Assembly (NCBI RefSeq): GCF_038595055.1
Contig: NZ_CP152002.1
Coordinates: forward strand, 1,098,501-1,162,500
Reading direction: 5' to 3'
Origin: Paenibacillus sp. FSL R7-0345
Lineage (GTDB): Bacteria > Bacillota > Bacilli > Paenibacillales > Paenibacillaceae
DNA: 64,000 nucleotides
The notes under the pieces are model-generated. The model was given only the letters and a program-made list of their open reading frames with translations. It did not search any database and had not been told where the DNA came from. Below are positions 63,374 to 64,000 of this stretch, piece after piece. The position numbers were made by a program, and so were the translations under genes. How positions within the stretch are numbered: position 1 is the stretch's first letter; the number at the start of each line of letters is the position of its first letter.

Positions 63374-63539
63374 GGAATTTTGGAACTGTAGGAGCGGTAG
63401 CGTCCGCCTGAAAGCTTTTCGCAGAAAAGCTCGCTACGGAAGCATAGGCAGTCTGCGGATTTCCACCGCAAGCAGCGATATAAATAAAGAAATCTGCAGA
63501 CAACAGCGGCCGGAAGTCCAAATATTCTCTGGAGTCACG
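63374..63539 (+). repeat. Structured dispersed repeat, copy B
   Basis: Same block order as copy A at 28455-28590. The main stem is GTCTGCGGATTTC (63451-63463) with GAAATCTGCAGAC (63489-63501). Relative to copy A it carries an extra ~36 bases after CGTCCGCCT including a perfect AGCTTTTC/GAAAAGCT hairpin. It lies 75 bases upstream of the ABC ATPase gene on the sense strand. Confidence 0.7.
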
Positions 63540-63613
63540 ACTAATCCCAAAACAGGATATTTCTTTGTTCAATGAGCATTTCATTTTATAAACAAACGAA
63601 AGGAAGTGAAGGT

Positions 63614-64000
63614 ATGCCACTTACAGCAGAATCAGCGAACAAGCCTGTAGCCAGCCTGATGGGGGTGACTAAAAAAATAGGCTCCAAAACGCTGGTCAGT
63701 GATCTGACGCTGGATATTCCGCCCGGACAGATCTTCGGGTTCCTTGGTCCCAACGGGGCCGGCAAAACGACTACGATCCGCATGATGGTTGGTCTGATCT
63801 CGATCAGCCGCGGCGATATTCTGATCTGCGGACGAAGCATCAAGGATCACTTTGAAGAAGCAGTCGCCAATATCGGGGCAATCGTCGAAAATCCCGAAAT
63901 GTACAAGTTCCTGAGCGGCTACCAGAATCTGCGCCAGTATGCCCGGATGGTACCCGGCGTTACGAAGCAGCGGATTGATGAGGTTGTGCAGCTGGTCGGG
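63614..64000 (+). CDS. ABC transporter ATP-binding protein, N-terminal part
   Basis: The first 129 residues of an ATPase cut by the window end. It starts MPLTAESANKPVASLMGVTK, has Walker A in GPNGAGKTT, and the following IVENPEMYKFLSGYQNLRQY matches the bacitracin/lantibiotic-type (BcrA/NatA-like) ATPases. AAAGGAAG precedes the ATG. It would energise export or protection together with an ABC-2 permease likely encoded downstream of the window. Confidence 0.88.
   Translation, partial: MPLTAESANKPVASLMGVTKKIGSKTLVSDLTLDIPPGQIFGFLGPNGAGKTTTIRMMVGLISISRGDILICGRSIKDHFEEAVANIGAIVENPEMYKFLSGYQNLRQYARMVPGVTKQRIDEVVQLVG

Larger units (their letters stand above)
62659..63613 (+). other. Gene-free stretch with repeats
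   Basis: 955 bases without a credible gene. In order: terminator (62700-62745), about 105 bases without clear signal, the 52-base tandem array (62852-63128), AT-rich sequence, a hairpin CCTTTTCCCCCTG/CAGGAAAAAGG (about 63257-63284), and the dispersed structured repeat copy B (63374-63539) just before the ABC gene. Confidence 0.7.

Overview
The window looks like chromosomal DNA of a Paenibacillus-type spore-forming Bacillota. Most genes have strong GGAGG-type ribosome binding sites and GTG or TTG starts are common. There are two orphan sporulation-kinase-like sensor kinases, a SleB-type cell wall hydrolase, a UgtP-like glycolipid glucosyltransferase, and an exopolysaccharide (EPS) locus laid out like the paenan (pep) clusters described in Paenibacillus. 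No rRNA, tRNA, CRISPR array, insertion sequence or prophage was seen.

Layout. 1-1377: tail of an MFS transporter and two small acidic proteins. 1624-5545: tandem paralogous membrane histidine kinases. 5567-6855 (minus): a ComQ-like isoprenoid enzyme followed by a small NHLP-leader RiPP precursor ending in tryptophan; this is the most novel-looking unit here. 6970-10486: a small hypothetical gene, a GH20 hexosaminidase divergent from an AraC regulator, and a 51-residue Cys protein. 10799-13104: a NarL/ComP-like kinase and LuxR/ComA-like response regulator. 13462-30092: EPS operon (Wzz/BY-kinase pair, GalU, priming sugar transferase, six glycosyltransferases including a WecG/TagA type, two Wzy-like polymerases, Wzx flippase, Ugd, ManC). 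30235-37683: secreted carbohydrate-active enzymes (two GH26 mannanases with PA14 domains and a probable clan-A glycosidase), the first behind a c-di-GMP-I riboswitch. 38037-46579: Dps, AIM24-like, M50-like and unknown proteins, a WYL regulator, ModA/ModB with a YvgK-like regulator, and a polysaccharide deacetylase. 46770-57687: Dgt, a chemoreceptor, a 2-hydroxyacid dehydrogenase with a non-standard start, ThpR, a SleB-like hydrolase, a UgtP-like enzyme, and a TetR regulator with a YhgE/Pip membrane protein sharing a 23-bp operator. 58060-62658: glutamate synthase large subunit. 62659-63613: a gene-free stretch with a 52-bp tandem repeat and a structured dispersed repeat. 63614-64000: start of an ABC ATPase gene.

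How it works together. GalU and Ugd would supply UDP-glucose and UDP-glucuronate, and ManC would supply GDP-mannose. The glycosyltransferases would build lipid-linked repeats, which Wzx flips and the Wzy proteins polymerise under Wzz/BY-kinase control. The secreted mannanases could trim the mannose-containing matrix, with the first under c-di-GMP control. The kinase/regulator pair just upstream is a plausible regulator of the operon.

Limits. Family calls come from reading motifs, not from searches. Regulatory sites are pattern matches.
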